27,977 nt of DNA from Kiritimatiellia bacterium. Its GTDB lineage: Bacteria > Verrucomicrobiota > Kiritimatiellia > RFP12 > UBA1067. The notes beneath the pieces are model-generated. The model was not told the origin of the DNA. It saw only the letters and a program-made list of their open reading frames with translations, and searched no databases. Of this stretch, positions 8,440 to 14,797 are shown piece after piece. Each line of letters opens with the position of its first letter. Position 1 is the first letter of the stretch. Where the stretch lies: NCBI GenBank assembly GCA_017508315.1, contig JAFVZE010000197.1, positions 1-27,977 of the forward strand. Reading direction: 5' to 3'. The position numbers were made by a program, and so were the translations under genes.

Positions 8440-9113
8440 TGCATATTCTCTGGGATTGGAACGGAACGCTGCTTGATGACACCCAGGCAGCGTTCGACAC
8501 TTTGAACATCATGCTGCGCAGGCGCGGCGCGGCGGAGATCACCATGGATTTCTACCGCGATCGTTTCGCTTTTCCGGTACGGCCGTTCTACGAGGCGATC
8601 GGGGTTAAGCTCGAGAATGAGGATTGGGATGCGCTGGCGGTCGAATATCACGACCTTTACGCCGCGCAGCCCAAGCGTCTGAACGGCGAAACTGTCGCGG
8701 CGCTTTCGATGGCGGCGGATGCCGGGGTCAAGCAGTCGATAATATCGGCGCTGCGGCAGGATCTGCTGGAGCGGACGGTCGTCGGTGAATACAGGCTGGG
8801 CGGATTCTTCGAGAATATCTACGGCGTGAACAATCTCGACGGTTCGAGCAAACTTGAACGCGCCCGGGAACTGGCGGCGAAAATCCGCGGCGAGGGCGAC
8901 GCCGATCTGGTCATGATCGGCGATGCTCTCCACGACAAGGAGGTCGCCGACAGTCTCGGCGCGCGTTGCGTGCTGTGTTCGCAGGGCAGCCACGCGCACC
9001 GGCGGCTCAAGCGTGTCGCGCCGACGGCGAAAACGCTCAGGCAGGCGGTGGAAACTGCGCTCGGACTGCGGCCTGTTCAGCCGACGGTGACTACGGAGTT
9101 GAACGTGCCCTGA
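8439..9113 (+). CDS. HAD-family hydrolase with DxN motif
   Basis: The protein is a 224-residue member of the haloacid dehalogenase superfamily, nearest in layout to phosphoglycolate phosphatases. Motif I is DWNGT (nucleophile Asp6), motif II is in SIIS, the motif III Lys follows the GSSK segment, and motif IV is GDALHD. An alpha-helical cap lies between motifs I and II. The usual second Asp of motif I is Asn8; a DWNGTLLDD variant is recurrent in this superfamily, so the enzyme may still be active. The last dozen residues are read from DNA that also encodes, antisense, the end of the CBM48 gene, so the extreme C-terminus is probably not a conserved part of the fold. The start overlaps the SGNH stop (TAATG). 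Confidence 0.85.
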   Translation: MHILWDWNGTLLDDTQAAFDTLNIMLRRRGAAEITMDFYRDRFAFPVRPFYEAIGVKLENEDWDALAVEYHDLYAAQPKRLNGETVAALSMAADAGVKQSIISALRQDLLERTVVGEYRLGGFFENIYGVNNLDGSSKLERARELAAKIRGEGDADLVMIGDALHDKEVADSLGARCVLCSQGSHAHRRLKRVAPTAKTLRQAVETALGLRPVQPTVTTELNVP

Positions 9114-9391
9114 TCGTTGGGGACGGAATCGGCGTTTTCGGGGTCTGCGCACCAGACGCCGTCGATGACGAACTTGTACTGGTAGGTGCCGGCGGCAAGC
9201 TTGACGGTCGCGGCATAGACGCCGGATCTCGCCTTGTATGACATTTTTTTGGCGGCGGGATCCCAACCGTTGAATTCGCCGGACAGATACACGGCCTTGC
9301 CCTTTTCGGCATGAACGGTGAAAGTCACTTCCGTTTTCGGCGCGGCTTTACGCTTTGTGCAGGTGCATTTTCTGGAGGACTTGGTTTTCAT
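9077..9391 (-). CDS. Small orphan CBM48-like glycogen-binding protein
   Basis: This 104-residue protein is encoded on the opposite strand from everything around it. Residues 1-20 are basic and include CTC; from about 21 to the end is an early-set immunoglobulin-like module matching the CBM48/AMPK-beta glycogen-binding family. Hallmarks are VYLSGEFNGWDP, the YQYKFVIDG--W strand and DP-N--VPN--G--NSV. No catalytic domain is attached, so it is a stand-alone binding module. No signal peptide is apparent. Upstream on its strand is GAGGT about 9 bases before the ATG, and a promoter with a 17-base spacer (9438-9466). Its stop lies inside the end of the HAD gene. It may help organise glycogen or starch enzymes, but no glycogen gene is visible here. 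Confidence 0.85.
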   Translation of the reverse strand: MKTKSSRKCTCTKRKAAPKTEVTFTVHAEKGKAVYLSGEFNGWDPAAKKMSYKARSGVYAATVKLAAGTYQYKFVIDGVWCADPENADSVPNDQGTFNSVVTVG

Positions 9392-9437
9392 TTTGTTTAT
9401 ACCTCATTCCGGTGTAATCTTACAGAAACATCGCCGT

Positions 9438-9466
9438 ATTATCGCATATCCTGCAGTACCAGTCAA
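9438..9466 (-). promoter_or_regulatory. Sigma-70 type promoter for the CBM48 gene
   Basis: On the - strand, TTGACT (9466-9461) is followed after 17 bases by GATAAT (9443-9438), five of six consensus bases at each box. A TGC immediately before the -10 gives an extended -10. The predicted start near 9431 would leave a leader of about 40 bases containing the GAGGT ribosome site. Confidence 0.62.
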
Positions 9467-9501
9467 TCCGGCATGGTGTTTTTCCGGGGTTTTTTGGGGG
9501 A

Positions 9502-9531
9502 TTGACGCGGAAAGTCGGTTTGTGGTACCAT
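9502..9531 (+). promoter_or_regulatory. Sigma-70 type promoter for the deoC run
   Basis: TTGACG (9502-9507) is followed after 18 bases by TACCAT (9526-9531), with TGG directly upstream as an extended -10. The predicted start near 9538 gives a leader of about 54 bases. The -10 is weak (TACCAT), so the call depends on the -35, the TGn and the position in the only divergent gap. Confidence 0.55.
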
Positions 9532-9591
9532 CACGGCAGGTAGAAGGAGAGATTCCGTCCGTCCTGCGCGGCGGCGGCGAATACAGGAAAT

Positions 9592-10278
9592 ATGAATATC
9601 GCAAGACTCATAGATCATACTTTTCTCAAGCCCGCCGGCGGACGCGGAGAGGTGGAGAAGTTGTGCCGTGAGGCGAAGCGCTGCGGCTTCGCCTCGGTGT
9701 GCGTGAATCCGGCCGAGGTGTCCCGTTGCGCGGGGTTCCTGCGCGACAGCGCGGTCAAGGTTTGCACGGTCGTCGATTTTCCGCTGGGAGCCTCAACTCT
9801 CCGTTCCCGCTGTTTCGAGGCGCTCGACGCAATTCAGGCCGGAGCCGACGAGCTTGATCTTGTGGTGAACCAGCGGCTGCTTAAATATTCGCCGTCCGTC
9901 TGCGAATCGGAGTTGCTGCAATGGGTCCGCACCTGCAGGACGTTGAGAAGCGATCTGGTGCTGAAACTCATTCTCGAATGCTGCAATCTGACGCGCGGAG
10001 AGATCGTTCTCGGGTGCGAGATCGCCAAGCGTGTGGGTTTCGATTTCGTCAAAACCTCCACCGGATTCGGCTCCGGCGGCGCGACGCTCCGCGATGTCCG
10101 GCTCATGCGCCGCACCGTCGGAGCGGATATGGGAGTCAAGGCGGCGGGCGGAATCCGCGACCGCGAAAGCGCCGTGGCCATGATCGAGGCCGGGGCCGAC
10201 CGCATCGGCACGAGCGCCGGGATGAAAATCGCGCCCGCCGGAGCCGGCGCAGTTCCGGCGGCAAAAAACGGGGAGTAG
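9592..10278 (+). CDS. deoC: Deoxyribose-phosphate aldolase DeoC
   Basis: DeoC cleaves 2-deoxyribose 5-phosphate to glyceraldehyde 3-phosphate and acetaldehyde in deoxynucleoside catabolism. The 228-residue TIM barrel matches the bacterial family length. It has the opening LIDHTFLKP, Asp89 in ELDLVVN, the Schiff-base lysine Lys154 in FVKTSTGFGSGGAT, and the second active-site lysine Lys183 in KAAGGIR, followed by GADRIGTSAG. It is the first gene after the divergent promoter region; AGGA (9585-9588) is only three bases from the ATG, a tight spacing. Codons 27-35 contain a perfect 10-base inverted repeat. No other deo gene is adjacent; the next gene encodes an exported propeller. Confidence 0.94.
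   Translation: MNIARLIDHTFLKPAGGRGEVEKLCREAKRCGFASVCVNPAEVSRCAGFLRDSAVKVCTVVDFPLGASTLRSRCFEALDAIQAGADELDLVVNQRLLKYSPSVCESELLQWVRTCRTLRSDLVLKLILECCNLTRGEIVLGCEIAKRVGFDFVKTSTGFGSGGATLRDVRLMRRTVGADMGVKAAGGIRDRESAVAMIEAGADRIGTSAGMKIAPAGAGAVPAAKNGE
9670..9695 (+). repeat. Perfect 10-bp inverted repeat early in deoC
   Basis: Arms at 9670-9679 and 9686-9695 are exact reverse complements with a 6-base loop (gctgcg), so the mRNA can form a GC-rich hairpin about 78 bases after the start codon. It lies inside the codons for EAKRCGFAS, a region conserved in DeoC, so it may be a coding coincidence. No U-run follows, so it is not an intrinsic terminator. Confidence 0.6.
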
Positions 10279-10281
10279 GAT

Positions 10282-11583
10282 ATGACATTGCTGATTGCGG
10301 CTGCGGCGTTGCTGGCGGCGGTTGCGGAACCGTCGCCTTTCCCGGAGTTTTCCGCGCCGAGGGCGATAACTTCCGGGCCGAAGGACCACTTTTTCGCGAA
10401 TTATTATGCGATCAACGCCTGGAGCGAGGACAATCGCTATGCGGTGGTGCTCGAGACAGATATAAAGGATAAACTTCCCGACGGACGGGCGGCGACCATC
10501 GGCATGGTCGACACCGCCGACGGCAACAGGTTTATTCCGTTTTCAACGACGCGCTGCTGGAACTTCCAGGAGGCGGCGATGGCGCATTGGCTGCCGTGGG
10601 CGAAGGATACGCTCGTGTTCAACGATATGCGCGAGGGCCGGTTCTGCGCGGTGGTGATGAATTGGAAGACGCAGGAAGAGCGCGTCTTTCCTCATCCGGT
10701 CGCGGCGGTGTCGGAGGACGGAGAATGGGCGGTTTCCATAAACTACGCGCGTCTTTTCATAACCCGCCCCGACTACGGCTACCACGGCAACGGTCAGGAT
10801 CCCCGCAAGGGCGTGGTGTTCCCGGAAGACGACGGTCTCTGGCTCGTCAACATGCGTACCGGAGAGGCGGAACTCATAGTCAGCTGCGCCGCCGTCAAGG
10901 ATATGGTTCCGGCCGTCAAGGGCGATAACGCGATGAGTTATCTCTGCCACGTCGTATTCTCCAAGGACGGCAAACGCCTCTACTTCCTCTCGCGCTCGGT
11001 GGAGGAGTCGTTCGAGGGCGTGAAGAAATTCAAGGGCGTCAAATGGCAGACGACCGCTTTCACCTGCAATGTCGACGGCGGCGGCATCCGGCGCTGCTTC
11101 CCCGACGGCTGGGGTAGCTCTCACTTCAACTGGAAGCCGGCGCTCTCCGAACGCGATGCGCGGACGATGACGGTCACCGCCAAGTGGCAGAACCGCGTCT
11201 ACACCCATATCGAGTTCACGGTCGGTGAAGAGTCCCGCGCCCGTCAGATCGGAGGCGACACCATGAATTTCGACGGGCACTGTCTCTATACGCCCGACGG
11301 CGGATTCGTTTCCGGCGACGGCTACTGGGATAGCAGTTTCTGCCGCAGCTGGAAAATGGTCCGCCTCGCCGACGGCAGGATAATCGATCTCGGCAGGTTT
11401 TTCGTGCCGGAGATCTACCGCGACGTCTACTGCCGCTGCGATCTGCATCCGCGCTGGCGTCCCGACGGGATGCAGCTCGGCTTCAATTCGGTCCATGAGG
11501 GTTCTCGTCAGGTGTATGTGATGGACGTGGTGAAGAATCCGCCGTCCGGACGGCAGGCGGTTGTGCCTGCGCGTCGAAAATGA
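10282..11583 (+). CDS. Exported TolB/PD40-like beta-propeller protein
   Basis: The 433-residue protein begins with a clean signal peptide (hydrophobic residues 2-13, likely cleavage after AVA at about residue 15), so it should be periplasmic or outside the cell. The rest reads as beta-propeller blades: repeats such as AVSEDGEWAVSI, VVFSKDGKRLYFLS and, near the C-terminus, HPRWRPDGMQLGFNSVHEGSRQVYVMDV (shared with TolB/PD40 proteins). Similar propellers occur in oligogalacturonate lyases (PL22), but I cannot confirm the metal-binding histidines of that family here, so enzymatic activity is not claimed. It lies 3 bases after deoC and 18 before kdsB. Sugar or peptide binding is possible. I do not recognise it as a named gene. 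Confidence 0.72.
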   Translation: MTLLIAAAALLAAVAEPSPFPEFSAPRAITSGPKDHFFANYYAINAWSEDNRYAVVLETDIKDKLPDGRAATIGMVDTADGNRFIPFSTTRCWNFQEAAMAHWLPWAKDTLVFNDMREGRFCAVVMNWKTQEERVFPHPVAAVSEDGEWAVSINYARLFITRPDYGYHGNGQDPRKGVVFPEDDGLWLVNMRTGEAELIVSCAAVKDMVPAVKGDNAMSYLCHVVFSKDGKRLYFLSRSVEESFEGVKKFKGVKWQTTAFTCNVDGGGIRRCFPDGWGSSHFNWKPALSERDARTMTVTAKWQNRVYTHIEFTVGEESRARQIGGDTMNFDGHCLYTPDGGFVSGDGYWDSSFCRSWKMVRLADGRIIDLGRFFVPEIYRDVYCRCDLHPRWRPDGMQLGFNSVHEGSRQVYVMDVVKNPPSGRQAVVPARRK

Positions 11584-11601
11584 AAGGAAAAGGGGTTTGA
11601 T

Positions 11602-12348
11602 ATGAAAGTCTACGGGATAATTCCCAGCCGGTTCGGTTCTTCGCGCTTCCCCGGCAAGCCTTTGGCCGTGATCGCCGGCAAGCCGCTGGTGGCGTGGGTG
11701 ACGGAGGCGGTCGGCAGGGCGAAGACTCTCGACGAGGTTCTCGTCGCCACCGACGACGAGCGCATCGTCGCGGCGGTGGAGGAATTCGGCGGCAGGGCGG
11801 TGATGACGCCGAGCGAGCTTCCGAGCGGAACCGACCGCATCGCCTGCGCCGCCGGCGATTTCGCCGATGACGACATTCTGGTGAACATTCAGGGCGACGA
11901 ACCGCTCATCGATCCGGATCTGATCGACCGGCTCGTCTCGAAACTTCAGGGCGATCCCCGCTGGTCGATGGCGACGGCGGTCTCGCCGATATCCGACCCC
12001 GGGGATCTCTCCGCCAAAAGCGTGGTCAAGGTGGTTCTCGACCGCGACGACGGCGCGATGTATTTCTCCCGCGCGCCGATTCCGTGCGACCGCGACAATG
12101 AACCGGATCTGGCCGGCGGACTTTACGTCCGGCATCTGGGCATCTACGCCTACCGCGGCGGATTTCTGCGCGCCTACGTCAAGGAGCCGCCGTGCGAACT
12201 TGAGCGCACTGAGAAGCTCGAACAGCTCAGAGCGCTGTGGATGGGGGCGAGGATAGCCGTGGTGAGAACCGACGACGAGGGAATAGGCGTCGATACGCCG
12301 CAGGACGCCAGGCGCGTGGAGGAGATTCTGCTTGGACGCACGCTATGA
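11602..12348 (+). CDS. kdsB: 3-deoxy-manno-octulosonate cytidylyltransferase (CMP-Kdo synthetase)
   Basis: KdsB activates Kdo with CTP to make CMP-Kdo for the LPS inner core, so it marks an LPS-bearing outer membrane. The 248 residues match the family. Motifs include the nucleotide-binding IIPSRFGSSRFPGKPL at the N-terminus, VATDDERI, the MTPSELPSGTDRI loop, and NIQGDEPLIDPDLID. Further on, YFSRAPIP and the GIYAYR and E--EQLRAL segments follow the standard order. AAGGAAAAGGGG lies upstream of the ATG at 11602. The 3' end contains GGAGGAG (12318-12324), which serves the next gene, whose TTG start lies inside kdsB, so the two are overlapped by 17 bases. Confidence 0.95.
   Translation: MKVYGIIPSRFGSSRFPGKPLAVIAGKPLVAWVTEAVGRAKTLDEVLVATDDERIVAAVEEFGGRAVMTPSELPSGTDRIACAAGDFADDDILVNIQGDEPLIDPDLIDRLVSKLQGDPRWSMATAVSPISDPGDLSAKSVVKVVLDRDDGAMYFSRAPIPCDRDNEPDLAGGLYVRHLGIYAYRGGFLRAYVKEPPCELERTEKLEQLRALWMGARIAVVRTDDEGIGVDTPQDARRVEEILLGRTL
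12318..12334 (+). promoter_or_regulatory. Ribosome binding site fixing a TTG start inside kdsB
   Basis: GGAGGAG at 12318-12324 lies 7 bases before TTG 12332-12334. It is the strongest Shine-Dalgarno-like match I found at any start in this window. The next in-frame alternative starts fall inside the signal sequence, so this site decides the start of the following lipoprotein gene. Confidence 0.72.
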
Positions 12349-12748
12349 CCATCTTGCCGCCGCGTGCGCGCTTTTGTGCGCGCTCGTCCTGTCCGGCGGA
12401 TGCATGACGCGGCGGACGGTGCAGCTTGACGCGCAGAATCCGGCGGTGCGCATTTCGCTCAACGGGGTGCTTTTCGGCGATACGTTCGTAAAACCGCAGG
12501 AGGTCGTGGAGATTCTTGACGATCACGGCGTTCCGCGCAGCCGGGTAATACACATCCTTCTTGACGGCGATGTCGTAAATCTCGCCGAGGCGCGTTTCCT
12601 GATGGCGTGTCTCGCCAGGGCCGGCTACACCCGCCCGGTGCTCGTCACCAGACGTCATGCCGAATCGGTGAACCTCGGCAGGCGCAAGCGGACAAGCGCG
12701 AGTTCCGCGCCGGAAAAACCCATACGCTACAAGCGCGGCAACGAATAA
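12332..12748 (+). CDS. Small lipoprotein with ExbD/TolR-like periplasmic domain
   Basis: The 138-residue product has a hydrophobic N-terminus (residues 8-20) followed by SGGC, so Cys24 is a plausible lipid-attachment site. The domain from about residue 30 to 110 resembles the periplasmic part of ExbD/TolR: a NG-V strand, a helix (VEILDD), VIHILLDGDV, then a helix LMACLARAGYT and the strand PVLVTRR. This follows the typical order (beta, helix, I-aD, helix, aG--kV-LvT). A basic tail follows. The family assignment is by reading, without a search, and is moderate. The gene overlaps kdsB by 17 bases and ends 6 bases before ligA. A polytopic or single-span membrane anchor, normal for ExbD, is absent. 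It may work with an ExbB-type channel or on its own. Confidence 0.65.
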   Translation: MDARYDHLAAACALLCALVLSGGCMTRRTVQLDAQNPAVRISLNGVLFGDTFVKPQEVVEILDDHGVPRSRVIHILLDGDVVNLAEARFLMACLARAGYTRPVLVTRRHAESVNLGRRKRTSASSAPEKPIRYKRGNE

Positions 12749-12754
12749 ACCGAT

Positions 12755-14797
12755 ATGAAGCAGAGCACAGCCGAGCGCATTGAATTCCTGCGCAGAGAAA
12801 TCGACCGGCACGACCGGTTGTATTACGTCGAGGCGCGGCCGGTGATCGGAGATCGCGATTACGATCTTCTGTACGGCGAACTCGCTGAACTTGAGAAACT
12901 CCATCCCGAATTTCACGATCCGGCGTCGCCGACCCAGCGCGTGTCCGGCGAGCCCGTCGCGGCTTTCGCGCAGGTCGTGCACGATCCGCCCATGCAGTCG
13001 CTCGACAAGACGCACACAAAGGCGGAACTCGCCGATTTCGCGGCGATGGTCGGGCGCGAACTGCCGGGGGAGCATCCGTCCTTCTGCGTGGAGCCGAAGG
13101 TCGACGGGGTGTCGATTTCCCTGCGCTACGAGAAGCGCAGGCTTGTGTGCGCCGCCACCCGCGGCAACGGCAGCGTCGGCGACGACGTGACCGGCAACGT
13201 CCGTACGGTCAAGTCGGTGCCGCTCGTTCTGGACGGGTCCGCCCCGGAGACGCTGGAGGTGCGCGGCGAGATCTACATGACCCGCGAGGGTTTCGTCAGA
13301 CTGAACGAACGCGAGGAGGACGCGGGGCGGGAACCGTTCGCCAATCCCCGCAACGCCGCGGCCGGCAGCCTCAAGCAGCTCGATCCGAAGGAGGCGGCGG
13401 CGCGTCCGCTCGATATCGTGGTCTACAACTCCGGCGGCGCGGGCTGCGACGGTTTTTCGTCGCACGGGGAGATGATCGCGAAATTCCGCGAATGGGGGTT
13501 TCCGGTGCCGCCGTGGTCGAGGCGGTGCGGCTCGCCCGAAGAGATTTTCGCCGCCGTCGACGAACTTGAAGGATTGCGCCATTCGTTCCGGTTCGAGATC
13601 GACGGAGCGGTGGTGAAGGTGGACGAGCGCAGATTCCATCAGTTGCTCGGCGCGACCGCCCACGGCCCGAGATGGGCGCGGGCGTACAAGTATGCGCCGG
13701 AGCGCGCCGAGACGGTGGTCGAGGGCATCACTGTTCAGGTCGGGCGTACGGGGGTGCTTACGCCGGTCGCGGAACTGCATCCGGTGGAACTGGCCGGGAG
13801 CGTGATCTCCCGGGCGACGCTGCACAATGCCGATCAGATCGCCAGACAGGACATCCGCATCGGCGACAGCGTGTGGATAGTCAAGGCCGGGGATGTGATT
13901 CCCGCCGTGGAATCGGTGATCGTCGAGAAGCGCCGCGGGAATGAACGGAAATTCGAAATGCCGGCGTTCTGCCCCGTCTGCGGCGGACCGGCGCGTCGCG
14001 GGGAAGGCGAGGCGGCGGTGCGCTGCGTCAATCCGGCCTGCCCTGCCCAGCTGCAGCGGCGGGTGGAACATTTCGCTTCGCGCAACGCTCTTGACATCCG
14101 CTCGCTCGGCGGCACGGTGATAGAGGAACTCGTCTCGCGGCGCCTCATTTCCGATCCGCTCGATCTCTTTTCCGTGCGGACGGTGGATCTGTATGCGCTC
14201 GAGGTTTCCGGGCACCGTTTCGGGAAAAACGCGCTGACGGTTTCCCGGTCGCTCGAAAAGGCGAAGGCGCTGCCGCTTCACCGTTGGCTTTTCGCGCTGG
14301 GGATCGCCAACGTCGGGGTTTCGGTGGCCAAAGATATCGCCGACGCGCATGAAAGGATGTCGGATCTCGCAGATTCGCCGGTGCTGAAGGAAGTTCTGGC
14401 CAACGATGAGCGCAAGGGCAGGGAGCGCAGGATTCTCGCGATCAAAGTCGAGGCCGCCAAGGCGACGCTGGCGTTCTTCGCCGGCGAATACGGCAGGCGT
14501 TTCATGGCGCGGATGGCACAGCTCGGGATAGATCCGGTTTCGGAGAAGCGTCCGGCTGCGGCCGCGCAGGGGCCGCTTGCGGGGGCGGGATGCGTCATCA
14601 CCGGCACCTTGAGCCGGCCGAGGGGAGAATACGCGAAGATGATCGAACTCGCCGGCGGGGTGATGCAGAGCGCCGTCTCCTCGAGAACGCGTTATCTCAT
14701 AGCCGGCGCCAACGTCGGCGCGGCGAAAACTGAAAAGGCGCGCAAGCTCGGCACCGAGGTCATCGACGAGGCGAGGCTTCTGGAACTTCTCGGATGA
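12755..14797 (+). CDS. ligA: NAD-dependent DNA ligase LigA
   Basis: LigA seals nicks in replication and repair using NAD+. The 680-residue protein shows the Ia domain (YYV-ARP-I-D-DYD), adenylated Lys115 in PKVDG (115-118), the RGNG and RGEIYM motifs, EIDGAVVKVD (281-290), GRTG (330-333), and a four-cysteine zinc finger (Cys406, 409, 424, 429). A helix-hairpin-helix region spans about 440-585 and a BRCT domain about 605-680. All catalytic motifs are present. In the last helix-hairpin-helix, the usual VPDIGPVVA-type loop is replaced by charged sequence (ILAIKVEAAKA), a degenerate copy. Its stop overlaps rpoN by ATGA. Start ATG 12755 is six bases after the previous stop, with no strong ribosome site visible. 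Confidence 0.96.
   Translation: MKQSTAERIEFLRREIDRHDRLYYVEARPVIGDRDYDLLYGELAELEKLHPEFHDPASPTQRVSGEPVAAFAQVVHDPPMQSLDKTHTKAELADFAAMVGRELPGEHPSFCVEPKVDGVSISLRYEKRRLVCAATRGNGSVGDDVTGNVRTVKSVPLVLDGSAPETLEVRGEIYMTREGFVRLNEREEDAGREPFANPRNAAAGSLKQLDPKEAAARPLDIVVYNSGGAGCDGFSSHGEMIAKFREWGFPVPPWSRRCGSPEEIFAAVDELEGLRHSFRFEIDGAVVKVDERRFHQLLGATAHGPRWARAYKYAPERAETVVEGITVQVGRTGVLTPVAELHPVELAGSVISRATLHNADQIARQDIRIGDSVWIVKAGDVIPAVESVIVEKRRGNERKFEMPAFCPVCGGPARRGEGEAAVRCVNPACPAQLQRRVEHFASRNALDIRSLGGTVIEELVSRRLISDPLDLFSVRTVDLYALEVSGHRFGKNALTVSRSLEKAKALPLHRWLFALGIANVGVSVAKDIADAHERMSDLADSPVLKEVLANDERKGRERRILAIKVEAAKATLAFFAGEYGRRFMARMAQLGIDPVSEKRPAAAAQGPLAGAGCVITGTLSRPRGEYAKMIELAGGVMQSAVSSRTRYLIAGANVGAAKTEKARKLGTEVIDEARLLELLG

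Larger units (their letters stand above)
9392..9591. other. Divergent intergenic region between the CBM48 gene and deoC
   Basis: This 200-base region is the only divergent promoter region in the window. It is more AT-rich than its neighbours and holds a promoter on each strand (listed separately). Between them, at 9476-9500, runs of T and G alternate (T5, G4, T6, G5). The deoC leader contains an isolated AAGGAG at 9544-9549 with no start codon at normal distance. I see no open reading frame worth calling and no terminator hairpin. Confidence 0.7.

Noticed and set aside
9476..9500. Alternating T and G runs resembling a terminator tail
   Set aside because: No hairpin precedes the T runs on either strand; better explained as spacer between divergent promoters.
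9544..9549. AAGGAG suggesting a small leader ORF before deoC
   Set aside because: No ATG, GTG or TTG lies at a suitable distance downstream.
12227..14350. A 707-codon open frame on the - strand opposite ligA
   Set aside because: LigA is unambiguous on the + strand; the antisense product has low-complexity Arg/His/Ala content and no domain.
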